From Pseudomonadota bacterium (GTDB lineage: Bacteria; Myxococcota_A; UBA796; CAJQPC01), in contig JAAESX010000131.1 of the NCBI GenBank assembly GCA_024228935.1, positions 104,291-168,290 on the forward strand: a DNA stretch of 64,000 nt, read 5' to 3'. The notes beneath the pieces are model-generated. The model was not told where the DNA came from. It worked only from the letters and a program-made list of their open reading frames with translations, and did no database searches. How positions within the stretch are numbered: the first letter of the stretch is position 1; each line of letters begins with the position of its first letter. Below are positions 43,712-51,892 of this stretch, piece after piece. The translations under genes and the position numbers were made by a program.

Positions 43712-44521
43712 CTATGGGACGTCCGTGCGTTCGAAGCGTAGTACGGACACGACCGCGCACAGCACGATGAGGATGCCGAGGCCCCCCAGCGCGCGCTCGT
43801 CCCAGCCCGTGCTGAAGCCCTGCCAGGCGTCCAGCGCGTTGCCGGGCATCCACGGTCCGATGTCCTCGGCTCCCTCCATTCCCAGGAACGAAGCCAGCTG
43901 CAGGCCACCTCGCAGCGCCAGCTCGGCGCCCAGGAACATGGCGGTGCCGACGACCACGCCGACGACGCTCGGGAAGATGGTCGAGACCAGCATCCCCAGG
44001 GCGATCACGCCGGCGTCGGTGCCCCAGGTCACCAGGAAGGCGAGCGAGGCGGGTCCGATGTCCGCGTCGCTGTCGAACAGCGCCATCGCGGGACCCACGG
44101 TGAAGACGTACGTGATGGCGACACAGATGCCGGCGTAGATCTGCACGGCGAGGAACTTGGCGAGCAGCACCGACCACCGCGGGACCGGGCGGACGAGCAG
44201 GGTGCGCAGCGTGCGGTCCTTCCACTCGCCGGCGACCAGCTGGGCGGTGACCATCAGGAGGATCAGCTTCAGGACGAAGAAGTTCCGGATGGTGAGCGAC
44301 CAGTCGAGCGCGGTCAGCACCTCGAGCTGGACCATCTGCGAGATCGGGTTGTTGTTGAGGACCAGGGCGTCCTCGCCGGTGGTCTGCGACTGCACCCAGC
44401 TCATGCCGATCAGCACGACGACGGGGACGAGGAGCGACAGGGCCAGGCCCGCCCAGCCCGAGGCTCGGGTCAGGATCTTCTGCAGCTCGGCGTAGACCAT
44501 GCGGTGGAGATGGGTCGGCAT
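43712..44521 (-). CDS. ABC-2-type transporter permease
   Basis: 269 residues with six membrane segments: 'SGWAGLALSLLVPVVVLIGM', a long gap, 'IRNFFVLKLILLMVTAQLVAG', 'VLLAKFLAVQIYAGICVAITY', 'ASLAFLVTWGTDAGVIALGML', 'VVGVVVGTAMFLGAELAL', 'LGILIVLCAVVSVL'. The 'GEWKDRTLRTLLVRPVPR' cytoplasmic loop is the typical coupling region of this class. It pairs with the upstream ATPase (one-base TGATG overlap). The cargo is unknown. Confidence 0.93.
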   Translation of the reverse strand: MPTHLHRMVYAELQKILTRASGWAGLALSLLVPVVVLIGMSWVQSQTTGEDALVLNNNPISQMVQLEVLTALDWSLTIRNFFVLKLILLMVTAQLVAGEWKDRTLRTLLVRPVPRWSVLLAKFLAVQIYAGICVAITYVFTVGPAMALFDSDADIGPASLAFLVTWGTDAGVIALGMLVSTIFPSVVGVVVGTAMFLGAELALRGGLQLASFLGMEGAEDIGPWMPGNALDAWQGFSTGWDERALGGLGILIVLCAVVSVLRFERTDVP

Positions 44522-45435
44522 CAGGTGATCTCCGACTTGGTCAGCGAGAGGAACAGGTCCTCGAGGGTGCGTCCGCGGCTCGAGAGCGACGAGACGGGCA
44601 CGCCGGCCGCGACCAGGCGCTTGTTCAACTCGGCGGCGTCGATGCCGGTGAGCTGGACGATCTCGCCCTCGGCTCCGGCCCCGATGACGGTGGCCTCGGC
44701 GATGTCCGCGAGCGCGGCGCTCAGCCCGGCCTTGTCGGTCGAGCCGACCTCGACCTCGAGCACGTCACCGCCGGCCAGCAGTTCGTCGACGTCGCCCTCG
44801 GCGATCAGCTTGCCGTTCTCGATGATGCCGACGCGGGTGGCGACGGACTGGACCTCGAACAGCAGGTGGCTGCTGATGAAGATCGTGATCGCCTCGTCCC
44901 GGGCCAGGGCCGCGATCAGCTCGCGCACGTCCTTCATCCCCTGGGGGTCGAGGCCGTTGGTCGGCTCGTCGAGGAGCAGGAGCCGCGGCTTCGTCAGCAG
45001 TGCGCGGGCGATGCCGAGGCGCTGCTTCATGCCGAGGCTGTAGCCGCTGACGATGTCGTTGCCACGATCCTGCAGGCCGACGCGGGTCAGGGCGGGGGCG
45101 ACCTGATCGTTCGGGATGCCGGCGTACGCGGCGGCGATCTCCAGGTTCTTCTTCCCGGAGAGCCACTCGTAGAAGCGGGGCGTCTCGACCAGGGCGCCGA
45201 CGTGCTGACGGCGCTTCACCGCGTTCGTCTCGCCGAAGATCGCGATGCTGCCGGCGTCGCTCTTGATCAGGCCGAGGATGCAGCGCATGGCGGTCGTCTT
45301 GCCCGCGCCGTTCGGTCCCAGGAACCCGTAGACCGAGCCCTCGGTCACGCACAGATCCAGGTTGTCGACAGCCGCTCGGGACCCGTACGTCCGGCGGAGG
45401 CCCTTGACCTCCAGGGCAGCGGTGGTGGCCGCCAT
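44521..45435 (-). CDS. ABC transporter ATP-binding subunit
   Basis: 304 residues from ATG 45435, supported by AAAGGAG 7 nt upstream; an ATG six bases earlier is possible. All motifs are present: Walker A 'FLGPNGAGKTTAMRCIL', signature 'SGYSLGMKQRLGIARAL', Walker B 'LLLLDEPTNGLDP', switch His in 'TIFISSHLL'. The C-terminal 80 residues are typical of ABC-2 (DrrA/CcmA-type) ATPases. It powers the permease at 43712. Divergent from a lipoprotein gene with a strong promoter. Confidence 0.95.
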   Translation of the reverse strand: MAATTAALEVKGLRRTYGSRAAVDNLDLCVTEGSVYGFLGPNGAGKTTAMRCILGLIKSDAGSIAIFGETNAVKRRQHVGALVETPRFYEWLSGKKNLEIAAAYAGIPNDQVAPALTRVGLQDRGNDIVSGYSLGMKQRLGIARALLTKPRLLLLDEPTNGLDPQGMKDVRELIAALARDEAITIFISSHLLFEVQSVATRVGIIENGKLIAEGDVDELLAGGDVLEVEVGSTDKAGLSAALADIAEATVIGAGAEGEIVQLTGIDAAELNKRLVAAGVPVSSLSSRGRTLEDLFLSLTKSEIT

Positions 45436-45462
45436 TGGCATGCTCCTTTCTCATCTCGCCGG

Positions 45463-45491
45463 TTGCGACGGGTGAAGGCGCCATCTATACG
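45463..45491 (+). promoter_or_regulatory. sigma-70-type promoter of the OB-fold lipoprotein gene
   Basis: TTGCGA (45463-45468), 17 nt, TATACG (45486-45491); 27 nt further on is the ATG with GGAGA upstream. The -35 and spacing are the same as at 13399. Confidence 0.55.
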
Positions 45492-45518
45492 GCGCTCACC
45501 TCGCACACGGAGATTCCG

Positions 45519-46745
45519 ATGCACAAGACCGCTATCGCGTCCCTCGCCCTGATGTTGACCGCCTGCAACCTGGGCCCCGCGACGTCGACCACCGACTCCG
45601 GCGACTCGACCGTCAACGGCGGCGGCACCTCGATCGCCGACATCCAGACCGGCGTCGTCGCCGACGGCGAGACCGCCACGCTGAAGGGCGTGCTCGTCTC
45701 GAGCCCGGCCACCTGGGAGGACGACGGCTTCTTCGTCCAGACCCCCGGCGGGGGTGAGAACGGCGGCATCTTCATCTACATGCCCGCCGGCGCCCCGCTC
45801 CTTGAGATGGGCGACGAGATCACCGTGACCGGCTCGGTCAGCGAGTTCTACGAGTGGACCGAGTTCGCCGTCGACAGCGAGACCAGTATCCAGGTGACCG
45901 GCACCGGCACCCTGACCGTCGACGCGGTCGACCTCTCCACGGTCGGCGACCTGGAGGTCTGGGAGTCCGGCCTCATCTCGGTCGGCGCCAGCACGGTGGC
46001 CGCCGGTCCCGACAACTACGGCGACTTCAACCTCGAGTCCGGCCTGGTGCTCGACAACCTCATCCACTCGACCGAGTCCGAGGTCGGCGCGACCTACACG
46101 GACATCGCCGGTCAGCTCTTCTGGTCGTACGACGCCTGGCGTATCGCCCCCCGCTTCGAGGACGACCTGAGCGGCTACTCGGGCGGCGAGCCCCCCTCGG
46201 CCGTGACGATCAGCGAGATCCAGAACGGCGACGCGACCGGCACGGTCATCGTCGAGAACGCCTACGTCACCTCGCCGCTGTTCATCTACGACAGCGAGGT
46301 CAAGGGCTTCTGGATCGCGGACGACTCGGGCGCCTGGAACGGCGTCTACGTCTACGCCCCGGACCACGCCGAGGTCGAGGTCGGCCAGACCATCACGACG
46401 CTGACGGCCGCGGTCGACGAGTACTACGACCTGACCGAGCTCAAGAACGCCGAGATCACCTGGGGTGACGGCACCGTCGAGGCCCTGACGACCAACCTGT
46501 CTGAGGCCCCCGCCGACTGGGAGGCCTACGAGGGCGTCCTGGTGACTGTCGAGGCCACCGTGACGGGTGAGGGCGACTACGGCGAGTGGATCATCGACTG
46601 GGACGGCATCACCGTCGACGACATGTTCTACGACGTGACCCCGCCGACGGACTCCCCGCTCTACATCACGGGCATCGTCAACTACTCCTACGAGGAGTGG
46701 AAGCTCTGCCCCCGCACCGAGTCGGATATCTCCTACCAGGACTGA
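45519..46745 (+). CDS. lipoprotein with two OB-fold-like repeats
   Basis: 408 residues. Signal MHKTAIASLALMLTAC is of normal length with Lys and a good lipobox (LTAC), unlike most lipoproteins here. A Ser/Thr/Asp linker precedes two related units of about 100-180 residues. Each starts like 'IADIQTGVVADGETATLKGVLV' or 'ISEIQNGDATGTVIVENAYVTS' and contains 'FFVQTPGG' or 'FWIADDSGAWNGVYVYAP' then 'GDEITVTGSVSEFYEWTEF' or 'GQTITTLTAAVDEYYDLTEL'. This is the pattern of secreted OB-fold domains, often joined to nucleases, but no nuclease is attached here. Good promoter and ribosome site; the gene ends 13 bases before a phosphoesterase. Confidence 0.87.
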   Translation: MHKTAIASLALMLTACNLGPATSTTDSGDSTVNGGGTSIADIQTGVVADGETATLKGVLVSSPATWEDDGFFVQTPGGGENGGIFIYMPAGAPLLEMGDEITVTGSVSEFYEWTEFAVDSETSIQVTGTGTLTVDAVDLSTVGDLEVWESGLISVGASTVAAGPDNYGDFNLESGLVLDNLIHSTESEVGATYTDIAGQLFWSYDAWRIAPRFEDDLSGYSGGEPPSAVTISEIQNGDATGTVIVENAYVTSPLFIYDSEVKGFWIADDSGAWNGVYVYAPDHAEVEVGQTITTLTAAVDEYYDLTELKNAEITWGDGTVEALTTNLSEAPADWEAYEGVLVTVEATVTGEGDYGEWIIDWDGITVDDMFYDVTPPTDSPLYITGIVNYSYEEWKLCPRTESDISYQD

Positions 46746-46758
46746 TCCTGGAGGAGTC

Positions 46759-48123
46759 ATGAAGCGCCGGACCGTACTCGGCGGAGGAGCCGCGGGGCTC
46801 GTCGCCGCCGCACTGCCGGGTTGTTCGAAGGACGAGGAGGACACCGGTCCCGCCCGCGAGGCCGGGATCGACCACGTCATCGTCGTGATGATGGAGAACC
46901 GGTCCTTCGACCACTACCTCGGGTCGCTGAAGGCGCTCGAGGGTCGGGACGTCGAGGGGCTGAGCGGCACCGAGTCCAACCCTGGACCCGACGGGAACCC
47001 GGTGACGGTGTTCCAGCTCACGGAGCCGTGCCAGGAGGACCCGCCGCACGGCTGGGGCAGCTCCCACAACCAGTTCTCCGAGGGCACGAACCAGGGCTTC
47101 GTCCTGGAGCACTTCGACCGCGTGGGCCCGGAACAGGGCGACTGGGTCATGGGCTACTACACCCGCGACGAGCTGCCGATCCACTACGCGCTGGCCGACC
47201 ACTTCTGTCTGCCGGACCGGTACTTCTGCTCGGTGATGGGCCCCACGTGGCCGAACCGGCTGTTCGGCCAGAGCGCCAGCAGCGACGGCCAGACCTCGAA
47301 CAACATCGACGCCGCGCCCTTCACCCAGAAGACCATCTTCGAGGCGGTGGCCGAGGGCGGCCGCGAGTGGCGCTACTACTACACCGACATCCCCTTCATC
47401 GGGCTGTACGAGGACCACTGGCAGACCGACAACATCGCGTTCCTCGAGGACTTCATCGCCGACGCCGAGGCGGGCGATCTGGCGGACTTCACGTGGATCG
47501 ATCCCGGGTTCGGCTTCAACGACGACCACCCGCCGCACCATCCGGGGCTCGGTCAGATGTTCCTGGCGCTGGTGTACGAGGCCATCGCGCGGTCCCCGGC
47601 CTGGGACCGGACGCTGTTGATCATCACGTACGACGAGCACGGCGGATTCCACGACCACGTCCCGCCGCCCCAGGTTGCCGACGAGCGGGCCGACGAGGGC
47701 TTCGACCAGCTCGGCTTCCGGGTCCCGGCGCTCATCTGCGGGCCATGGGTCAAGCAGGGCACGGTCTCCACGGTGTTCGACAACACGTCCATGCTCCGGC
47801 TCACCTGCGAGCTGTTCGACCTGGAGCTCTGGAACGAGAGGCTGCAGGGCATCAACTCGCTCGAGGACTGCATCGACCGGGACCGCATGGCGCGGAACGA
47901 GCCGCTCGCGCCGGCGGTCATGCCGACCTTCTCCGTTCCCGAGGACGAGGTCGAGGCGGCCTGCCAGTACGAGGGTCTCCGGACGGGCTTCGCCAGCTCG
48001 CAGCCGGCGCTCGAGGCCTGGGTCATGGCGAACATGCCGGAGAACTCCCGAGTGCACCAGGCCGAGGAGATCCGGCTTCGGCTCCTGGCCAAGTCGGTGG
48101 AGTACGGGCTGGTCGAGAGCTGA
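46759..48123 (+). CDS. Tat-exported phosphoesterase (phospholipase C/acid phosphatase family)
   Basis: 454 residues. The signal 'KRRTVLGGGAAGLVAAALPGC' combines a twin-Arg motif with a lipobox, so it folds in the cytoplasm before export and is lipidated at Cys22. The catalytic domain is of the phosphoesterase family (PF04185-type): 'VIVVMMENRSFDHYLG' near the N-terminus and 'YDEHGGFHDHVPPP' with metal-binding residues. Related enzymes split phosphatidylcholine or phosphate monoesters. ATG with GGAGGAG just upstream. It is followed by a tandem repeat that fills the gap to a convergent gene. Confidence 0.93.
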   Translation: MKRRTVLGGGAAGLVAAALPGCSKDEEDTGPAREAGIDHVIVVMMENRSFDHYLGSLKALEGRDVEGLSGTESNPGPDGNPVTVFQLTEPCQEDPPHGWGSSHNQFSEGTNQGFVLEHFDRVGPEQGDWVMGYYTRDELPIHYALADHFCLPDRYFCSVMGPTWPNRLFGQSASSDGQTSNNIDAAPFTQKTIFEAVAEGGREWRYYYTDIPFIGLYEDHWQTDNIAFLEDFIADAEAGDLADFTWIDPGFGFNDDHPPHHPGLGQMFLALVYEAIARSPAWDRTLLIITYDEHGGFHDHVPPPQVADERADEGFDQLGFRVPALICGPWVKQGTVSTVFDNTSMLRLTCELFDLELWNERLQGINSLEDCIDRDRMARNEPLAPAVMPTFSVPEDEVEAACQYEGLRTGFASSQPALEAWVMANMPENSRVHQAEEIRLRLLAKSVEYGLVES

Positions 48124-48130
48124 GGGTGGA

Positions 48131-48250
48131 CCTCTGACCTTTGCGTCGTGAGGCGCGCACAACCCCGAGGGTGACGGTCAGCCTCCGACTTCTGCGTTGT
48201 GAGCCGCGCACAACCCCGAGGGTGACGGTCAGCCCGGGACCTTTGCGTCA
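48131..48250 (+). repeat. 51 bp tandem repeat, about 2.3 copies
   Basis: The period is 51 bases (anchor TGCGT at 48142, 48193 and 48244). The core GCGCACAACCCCGAGGGTGA is identical in the two full copies, and GGTGACGGTCA contains an inner palindrome. The repeat fills the gap between two convergent genes. An inverted relative lies at 58078-58121. Confidence 0.85.
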
Positions 48251-49015
48251 ACCGCGCTTCTTGACCTTCCCCGTCGCCCGCCGCAGCGCATCCAGCGGAC
48301 CCGGCACCAGCGACGCCGCGTACAGCGCCTTGGCCCGAAGCCCCAGGATCCGCCGGGCTTCGCGCCGATGCGTGGCGTCGAGTGTCTCCTCGGCGACCTG
48401 GTCGGCCGTCCACAGCTGAAGGCCCGGGTGGTCCTCCTCGAACGTCGTGTAGCCCGCGTTCTCGAAGAACGTCGTGTCCACCGCGGGAGGGCAGACGACC
48501 ACTACGTCCACGGCGCCGGCGACATCGCAGCGCAGCGCCTCGGACCAGCCGATCATCGCGTGCTTGCTGGCGCAGTACGCCGTGTGTCGGGCGTACCCGC
48601 GCTGACCGGCGACGCTGGCGATCTGGACGACGCGTCCTCGGCTCTCGATCAGCGAGGGAAGCGCGGCCTGCGTGAGCCGCGCCATGCCGACGAGGTTCAC
48701 CGCCATCACCTGCTCGAGCTGGCCCATCGACGTGTCGAGCACGTCCTCGAACAGGCCGACCCCCGCGTTGTTCACCAGCACGTCGATGCGGCCGTACCGA
48801 GCCACCGCCGCGTCGATCGCGACCTCGACCTGCTTGTCCGAGGTGACGTCGCAGGTCATCGCCAGATCGACCTCGCGTCCCACCTGCGCCAGCCGGTCCT
48901 GGTTCCGGCCCAGCGCGACCACCTTGGCGCCCTCTCGCGTGAACGCCCGGGCGAGCGACAGCCCGATGCCGGACGTGGCTCCGCTGATGACGACGACCTG
49001 ATCGGAAAAGCGCAT
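48248..49015 (-). CDS. short-chain dehydrogenase/reductase
   Basis: 255 residues, classical SDR. 'VVISGATSGIGLSLARAF' binds the dinucleotide (TGxxxGIG type), 'DVLVNNAGVG' is the NNAG motif, and the catalytic set is Ser in 'QIASVAGQRG' with 'YCASKHA' (YxxxK). 'CPPAVDTTFFE' is the PG-type loop. The 'ALGRNQDRL' segment after beta-2 suggests NADP. The C-terminal 'LYAASLVPGPLDALRRATGKVKKRG' may be membrane-associated. The substrate is unknown. Its stop lies within the tandem repeat. Confidence 0.93.
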   Translation of the reverse strand: MRFSDQVVVISGATSGIGLSLARAFTREGAKVVALGRNQDRLAQVGREVDLAMTCDVTSDKQVEVAIDAAVARYGRIDVLVNNAGVGLFEDVLDTSMGQLEQVMAVNLVGMARLTQAALPSLIESRGRVVQIASVAGQRGYARHTAYCASKHAMIGWSEALRCDVAGAVDVVVVCPPAVDTTFFENAGYTTFEEDHPGLQLWTADQVAEETLDATHRREARRILGLRAKALYAASLVPGPLDALRRATGKVKKRG

Positions 49016-49025
49016 GTCCCCCGGC

Positions 49026-49031
49026 TATCGT
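49026..49031 (+). promoter_or_regulatory. candidate -10 box TATCGT, small Cys-rich lipoprotein gene
   Basis: TATCGT lies 6 nt before the ATG at 49038 and no Shine-Dalgarno is present. Fits the leaderless pattern. Confidence 0.4.
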
Positions 49032-49037
49032 GAACGC

Positions 49038-49268
49038 ATGCGCCGCATCTTCCTCGCTGTCCCGATCCTGCTCACGGCCTGTGTCTCCGAGGCCGCCTGT
49101 GACGACTACGTCGAGTACATCTGCGCCTGCCGAGCGGACGAGTTCGACTGCAACCAGGTGCGCCTGGAGAACCAGGATCCGGACGACGAACAGCTCGCCG
49201 ACTGCCAGGTCGAGCTGAACGACCTGAAGGCTGAGGACGAGGCGTCCGATACCGTCTGCGAACCCTGA
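49038..49268 (+). CDS. small Cys-rich lipoprotein
   Basis: 76 residues. The signal MRRIFLAVPILLTAC has two Arg and a good lipobox, so this one is ordinary. The mature part (about 60 residues) is acidic and has seven Cys ('CDDYVEYICACRADEFDC...C...C'), enough for three disulfides; the periplasm or cell surface is likely. ATG 49038 is preferred to ATG 49014, which would add eight unlikely residues. Divergent from the dehydrogenase. No function recognised. Confidence 0.8.
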   Translation: MRRIFLAVPILLTACVSEAACDDYVEYICACRADEFDCNQVRLENQDPDDEQLADCQVELNDLKAEDEASDTVCEP

Positions 49269-49290
49269 CGGATCGAGGTACACAAATGAG

Positions 49291-50115
49291 GTGGGCGCAC
49301 CGCTGTTGCTGCTCGTCGGCCTGGCCCAGGCGGACGACACCGTCTTCGTCGAGCCGGCCTCTCCGCCGGAGGAGCCGGTAGAGCACGCCGAGAAGGATCT
49401 GGCCGCCGAGCTCGGTGGCGCCTGGTCCGCGGGGAACACCGACAGCCGCACGCTGACCGCCAGCCTCGACGGCGCCGTGCGCTGGAACCGGAACCAGGTC
49501 TCGACCCACGGCGCGCTGACCGTCGGCTCGACCCGCCTCGATGCCGATGGGGACGGGGTGCTCTCGCCCGACGAGCGCGAAGAGAAGCGCGTGCAGACCG
49601 CTCGCCAGGGCGACGCCAAGCTGCGCTACGACCGCTTCCTGAGCGACCGGAACTCGCTGTACGTGCTGGGCGGCGCCTTCACCGATCCGTACGCTGGCTA
49701 CGACGCCCGCTACAACGGCCAGACCGGGTACAGCCACCTGCTGATGTACGCCGAGGACGCCGAGGAGGAGCCGGTCACCAGCCTCTCGGCCGAGGTCGGG
49801 TTCGACGCCGCCGCCGAGGACTACGCCGAGGGCGTCGTGCCCAACCGCGGGATGAAGTACTCGGCCCGCGGCTCGGTCGCGTATGTGCGGGCGCTCTCGA
49901 AGAGCGTGGATGTCGGCTCGGACGTCGAGGTCTTCGTCAACGTCATCGACCCCAAGGACACTCGGCTCATCAGCGACACGGCGCTCACGAACGCGCTGAC
50001 CGAGACGATGTCGCTGAAGCTGACGTACAAGCTGACCTACGACACCGATCCGGTCGCCGGGTACGTGCCGGCCGATCACACGGGCCTGGTCAGCATCGTC
50101 GCGACCGTCCTGTAG
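49291..50115 (+). CDS. DUF481-type outer-membrane protein
   Basis: 274 residues. Signal MGAPLLLLVGLAQA again lacks charge. The mature sequence matches the DUF481 (YdiY-like) barrel: 'AELGGAWSAGNTDSRTLTASLDGAVRWNRNQVSTHG', 'GDAKLRYDRFLSDRNSLYVLGGAFTDPYAG', 'GSDVEVFVNVIDPKDTRLISDTALTNALTETMSLKLTYKLTYD'. It includes a DADGDGVLSPDE calcium-type loop that is not usual for the family. Outer membrane is likely. GTG start 22 bases after the Cys-rich gene; no good ribosome site is visible. Confidence 0.85.
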   Translation: MGAPLLLLVGLAQADDTVFVEPASPPEEPVEHAEKDLAAELGGAWSAGNTDSRTLTASLDGAVRWNRNQVSTHGALTVGSTRLDADGDGVLSPDEREEKRVQTARQGDAKLRYDRFLSDRNSLYVLGGAFTDPYAGYDARYNGQTGYSHLLMYAEDAEEEPVTSLSAEVGFDAAAEDYAEGVVPNRGMKYSARGSVAYVRALSKSVDVGSDVEVFVNVIDPKDTRLISDTALTNALTETMSLKLTYKLTYDTDPVAGYVPADHTGLVSIVATVL

Positions 50116-50118
50116 GGC

Positions 50119-50733
50119 CTAGAAGAAGTCCCAGTCGCCCACGGTGACGCCCTTCGTCTTCTTCTCGCCGATCATGTAGGCGTCCGCGGCCATCACCAGG
50201 TTCAGCAGTCCGCCGAGGCCGCAGAGCACCACCGCGACGACCAGGATGACCACGCCCTTGGCGACCTGGCCGTTCATCATCTGGCTGACCCCCGGGATGA
50301 ACAGGCTCACCAGCGCGGGGACGAACGGCGGCGTCGTGCTGGCCGCCGCCACAGGCGTCTCGACGGGCTCCTCGTCCTTCTGGACCAGCGCGCCGGGCTC
50401 GGCCAGGAACTCCTCGAGCGACTCGCCGATCGGCATCTCGGCCATCGACGCGGCGAAGTCCACCGGCCCTATCGGCTCGACCGAGCCACCGTCCCAGGCG
50501 CGCAGGAACTCGACGATCTTCTCGCGGATGTCGAGGCTCGTCTTCAGCCCCAGCGTCTCGGTCAGGAGGCCCGCCCGAGCCGTCTGGACCAGCAGGATCG
50601 ACGAGTCCGCGCCAGTCGGGATCAGCTGGACCGCCCAGGGCACGTCCATCGTCATGTTGCCCGGCAGGCTCTGGGTCCACTCGAGCTCGATCCAGCAGCG
50701 CAGCTCGTAGAGCTCCTGGCAGAACCGCTTCAC
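50119..50733 (-). CDS. TM2-like membrane protein with a soluble N-terminal domain
   Basis: 204 residues. The N-terminal part (1-125) is soluble and helical ('FCQELYELRCWIELEWTQSLPG'). Residues about 140-190 match the TM2 plan: 'VPALVSLFIPGVSQMMNGQVAKGVVILVVAVVLCGLGGLLNLVMAADAYMI', two helices around a Pro-Gly-x-x-Gln loop. The protein ends at 'WDFF'. It is probably an inner-membrane protein. GTG start with GAGGA upstream. It is convergent with the DUF481 gene, 4 bases apart. Confidence 0.78.
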   Translation of the reverse strand: MKRFCQELYELRCWIELEWTQSLPGNMTMDVPWAVQLIPTGADSSILLVQTARAGLLTETLGLKTSLDIREKIVEFLRAWDGGSVEPIGPVDFAASMAEMPIGESLEEFLAEPGALVQKDEEPVETPVAAASTTPPFVPALVSLFIPGVSQMMNGQVAKGVVILVVAVVLCGLGGLLNLVMAADAYMIGEKKTKGVTVGDWDFF

Positions 50734-50754
50734 GATGGGGTCCTCGGCCTGATG

Positions 50755-51132
50755 TTAGTGCGGCTCGAAGCTCTTGCTCAGGATGCCGGCGTGCAGCGCG
50801 ACCGACACGGGGGCGGCGACCGGGAGCTTCATCCGGAACTCGCAGGGGAACGCGTTGGCCCGGCTGTACTGCTGGATCATCGCGACCGGTCCGTCCGGGT
50901 GCTCGATGCCGACCTGCACGACGTGGTCGACCCGCAGGTTGCCGCCGAAGAGCTTCATCGACTCCTTGGCGGCCTCGCCGGCGCTGACCTCCTCGCCGAC
51001 CTTCAGGACGGTGACGCTGGTGCGCTGGAGGCCCAGGCTCTCGAGCTCGTTGTCGAGCAGCGTCATCTGCCCGGTGACGATCTTCTTGCTGTCGAAGTAC
51101 GACTGCGCGACGAGGGGGCCGATGATGCCCAC
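50755..51132 (-). CDS. small protein of unknown function
   Basis: 125 residues from GTG 51132 with GGAGG 5 nt upstream; the longer open frame upstream has no supporting composition. The sequence is a mixed alpha/beta globular one ('SLGLQRTSVTVLKVGEEVSAGEAAKESMKLFGGNL'), ending 'HAGILSKSFEPH'. No signal peptide or membrane segment. It may be the partner of the TM2-like protein 21 bases downstream. No family recognised. Confidence 0.7.
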   Translation of the reverse strand: MGIIGPLVAQSYFDSKKIVTGQMTLLDNELESLGLQRTSVTVLKVGEEVSAGEAAKESMKLFGGNLRVDHVVQVGIEHPDGPVAMIQQYSRANAFPCEFRMKLPVAAPVSVALHAGILSKSFEPH

Positions 51133-51144
51133 GCTGGCCTCCGG

Positions 51145-51150
51145 TAGGGT
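51145..51150 (+). promoter_or_regulatory. candidate -10 box TAGGGT, cobS
   Basis: TAGGGT is 6 nt before the cobS ATG at 51157 and no Shine-Dalgarno is seen; fits the leaderless pattern. Confidence 0.35.
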
Positions 51151-51156
51151 CTCTCC

Positions 51157-51876
51157 ATGCGTAGCCTGTTCACCGCGCTGATCCTGCTCACACGGGTACC
51201 CGTCCGGGTCTCGGGCGAGCTCACGGACACCGACCTGCGCGAGAGCCTGACGTGGTTCCCGCTGGTCGGCGTGCTGGTCGGCTTGCTCGAGGGGCTCGTG
51301 GTCTGGGCGCTCCTGGACCACCTTCCCGCGCTCGTCGTCGGCGCCCTGGCCGTGGCCGCGAGCGTGCTGGTCACCGGCGCCTTCCACGAGGACGCCCTGG
51401 CCGATGTCGCGGATGGCTTCGGTGGTGGCGCCACCAAGGAGCGGGTCCTCGAGATCATGCGGGACTCCCGACTCGGGACCTACGGCGTCATCGCGCTCGT
51501 CCTGGCGGTCCTCGTCCGTGTCGCCTGCCTGCCCGAGCTGTCACTCGTCCCCATCGTCCTGGCTCACGCCCTGTCGCGCTCGATGCTCCCGGTCCTGCTC
51601 ACCAGCGGGCGAGCGGCTCGAGAAGACGGCTTCGTCGCGAGCCTGGTCGGCACCGTGCCCGCGGCGGCGATGGTCTCGGTCGTCGTCACGCTCGTCGCCA
51701 CGATCGTGCTGCTCGGTCTGCCCGGAATGGTCGCGGTGGTCAGCGTCTTCGCCGTCGCGGGGCTGGTCCAGGCCCGGTCCGCGCGCCGTATCCGGGGGCT
51801 CACCGGGGATGTCCTCGGAGCCGCCCAGCAGCTCGCCCTGCTCGCCGTGCTCCTGATAGCGACATACGCGTCCTGA
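51157..51876 (+). CDS. cobS: adenosylcobinamide-GDP ribazoletransferase (cobalamin synthase)
   Basis: 239 residues with six or seven membrane helices. The active-site motif 'GAFHEDALADVADGFGGG' followed by 'ERVLEIMRDSRLGTYG' matches CobS, though the usual HLDGLAD is here HEDALAD. It joins the nucleotide loop to adenosylcobinamide-GDP at the inner membrane, the last step of B12 synthesis or salvage. No other cob gene is nearby. It serves icmF (16194) among other B12 enzymes. Confidence 0.93.
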   Translation: MRSLFTALILLTRVPVRVSGELTDTDLRESLTWFPLVGVLVGLLEGLVVWALLDHLPALVVGALAVAASVLVTGAFHEDALADVADGFGGGATKERVLEIMRDSRLGTYGVIALVLAVLVRVACLPELSLVPIVLAHALSRSMLPVLLTSGRAAREDGFVASLVGTVPAAAMVSVVVTLVATIVLLGLPGMVAVVSVFAVAGLVQARSARRIRGLTGDVLGAAQQLALLAVLLIATYAS

Positions 51877-51892
51877 CCGACCCGGAGTCTCC

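Noticed and set aside
48131..48250. CRISPR array
   Set aside because: The 51 bp units are contiguous with no variable spacers, only about 2.3 copies, and no cas genes are near.
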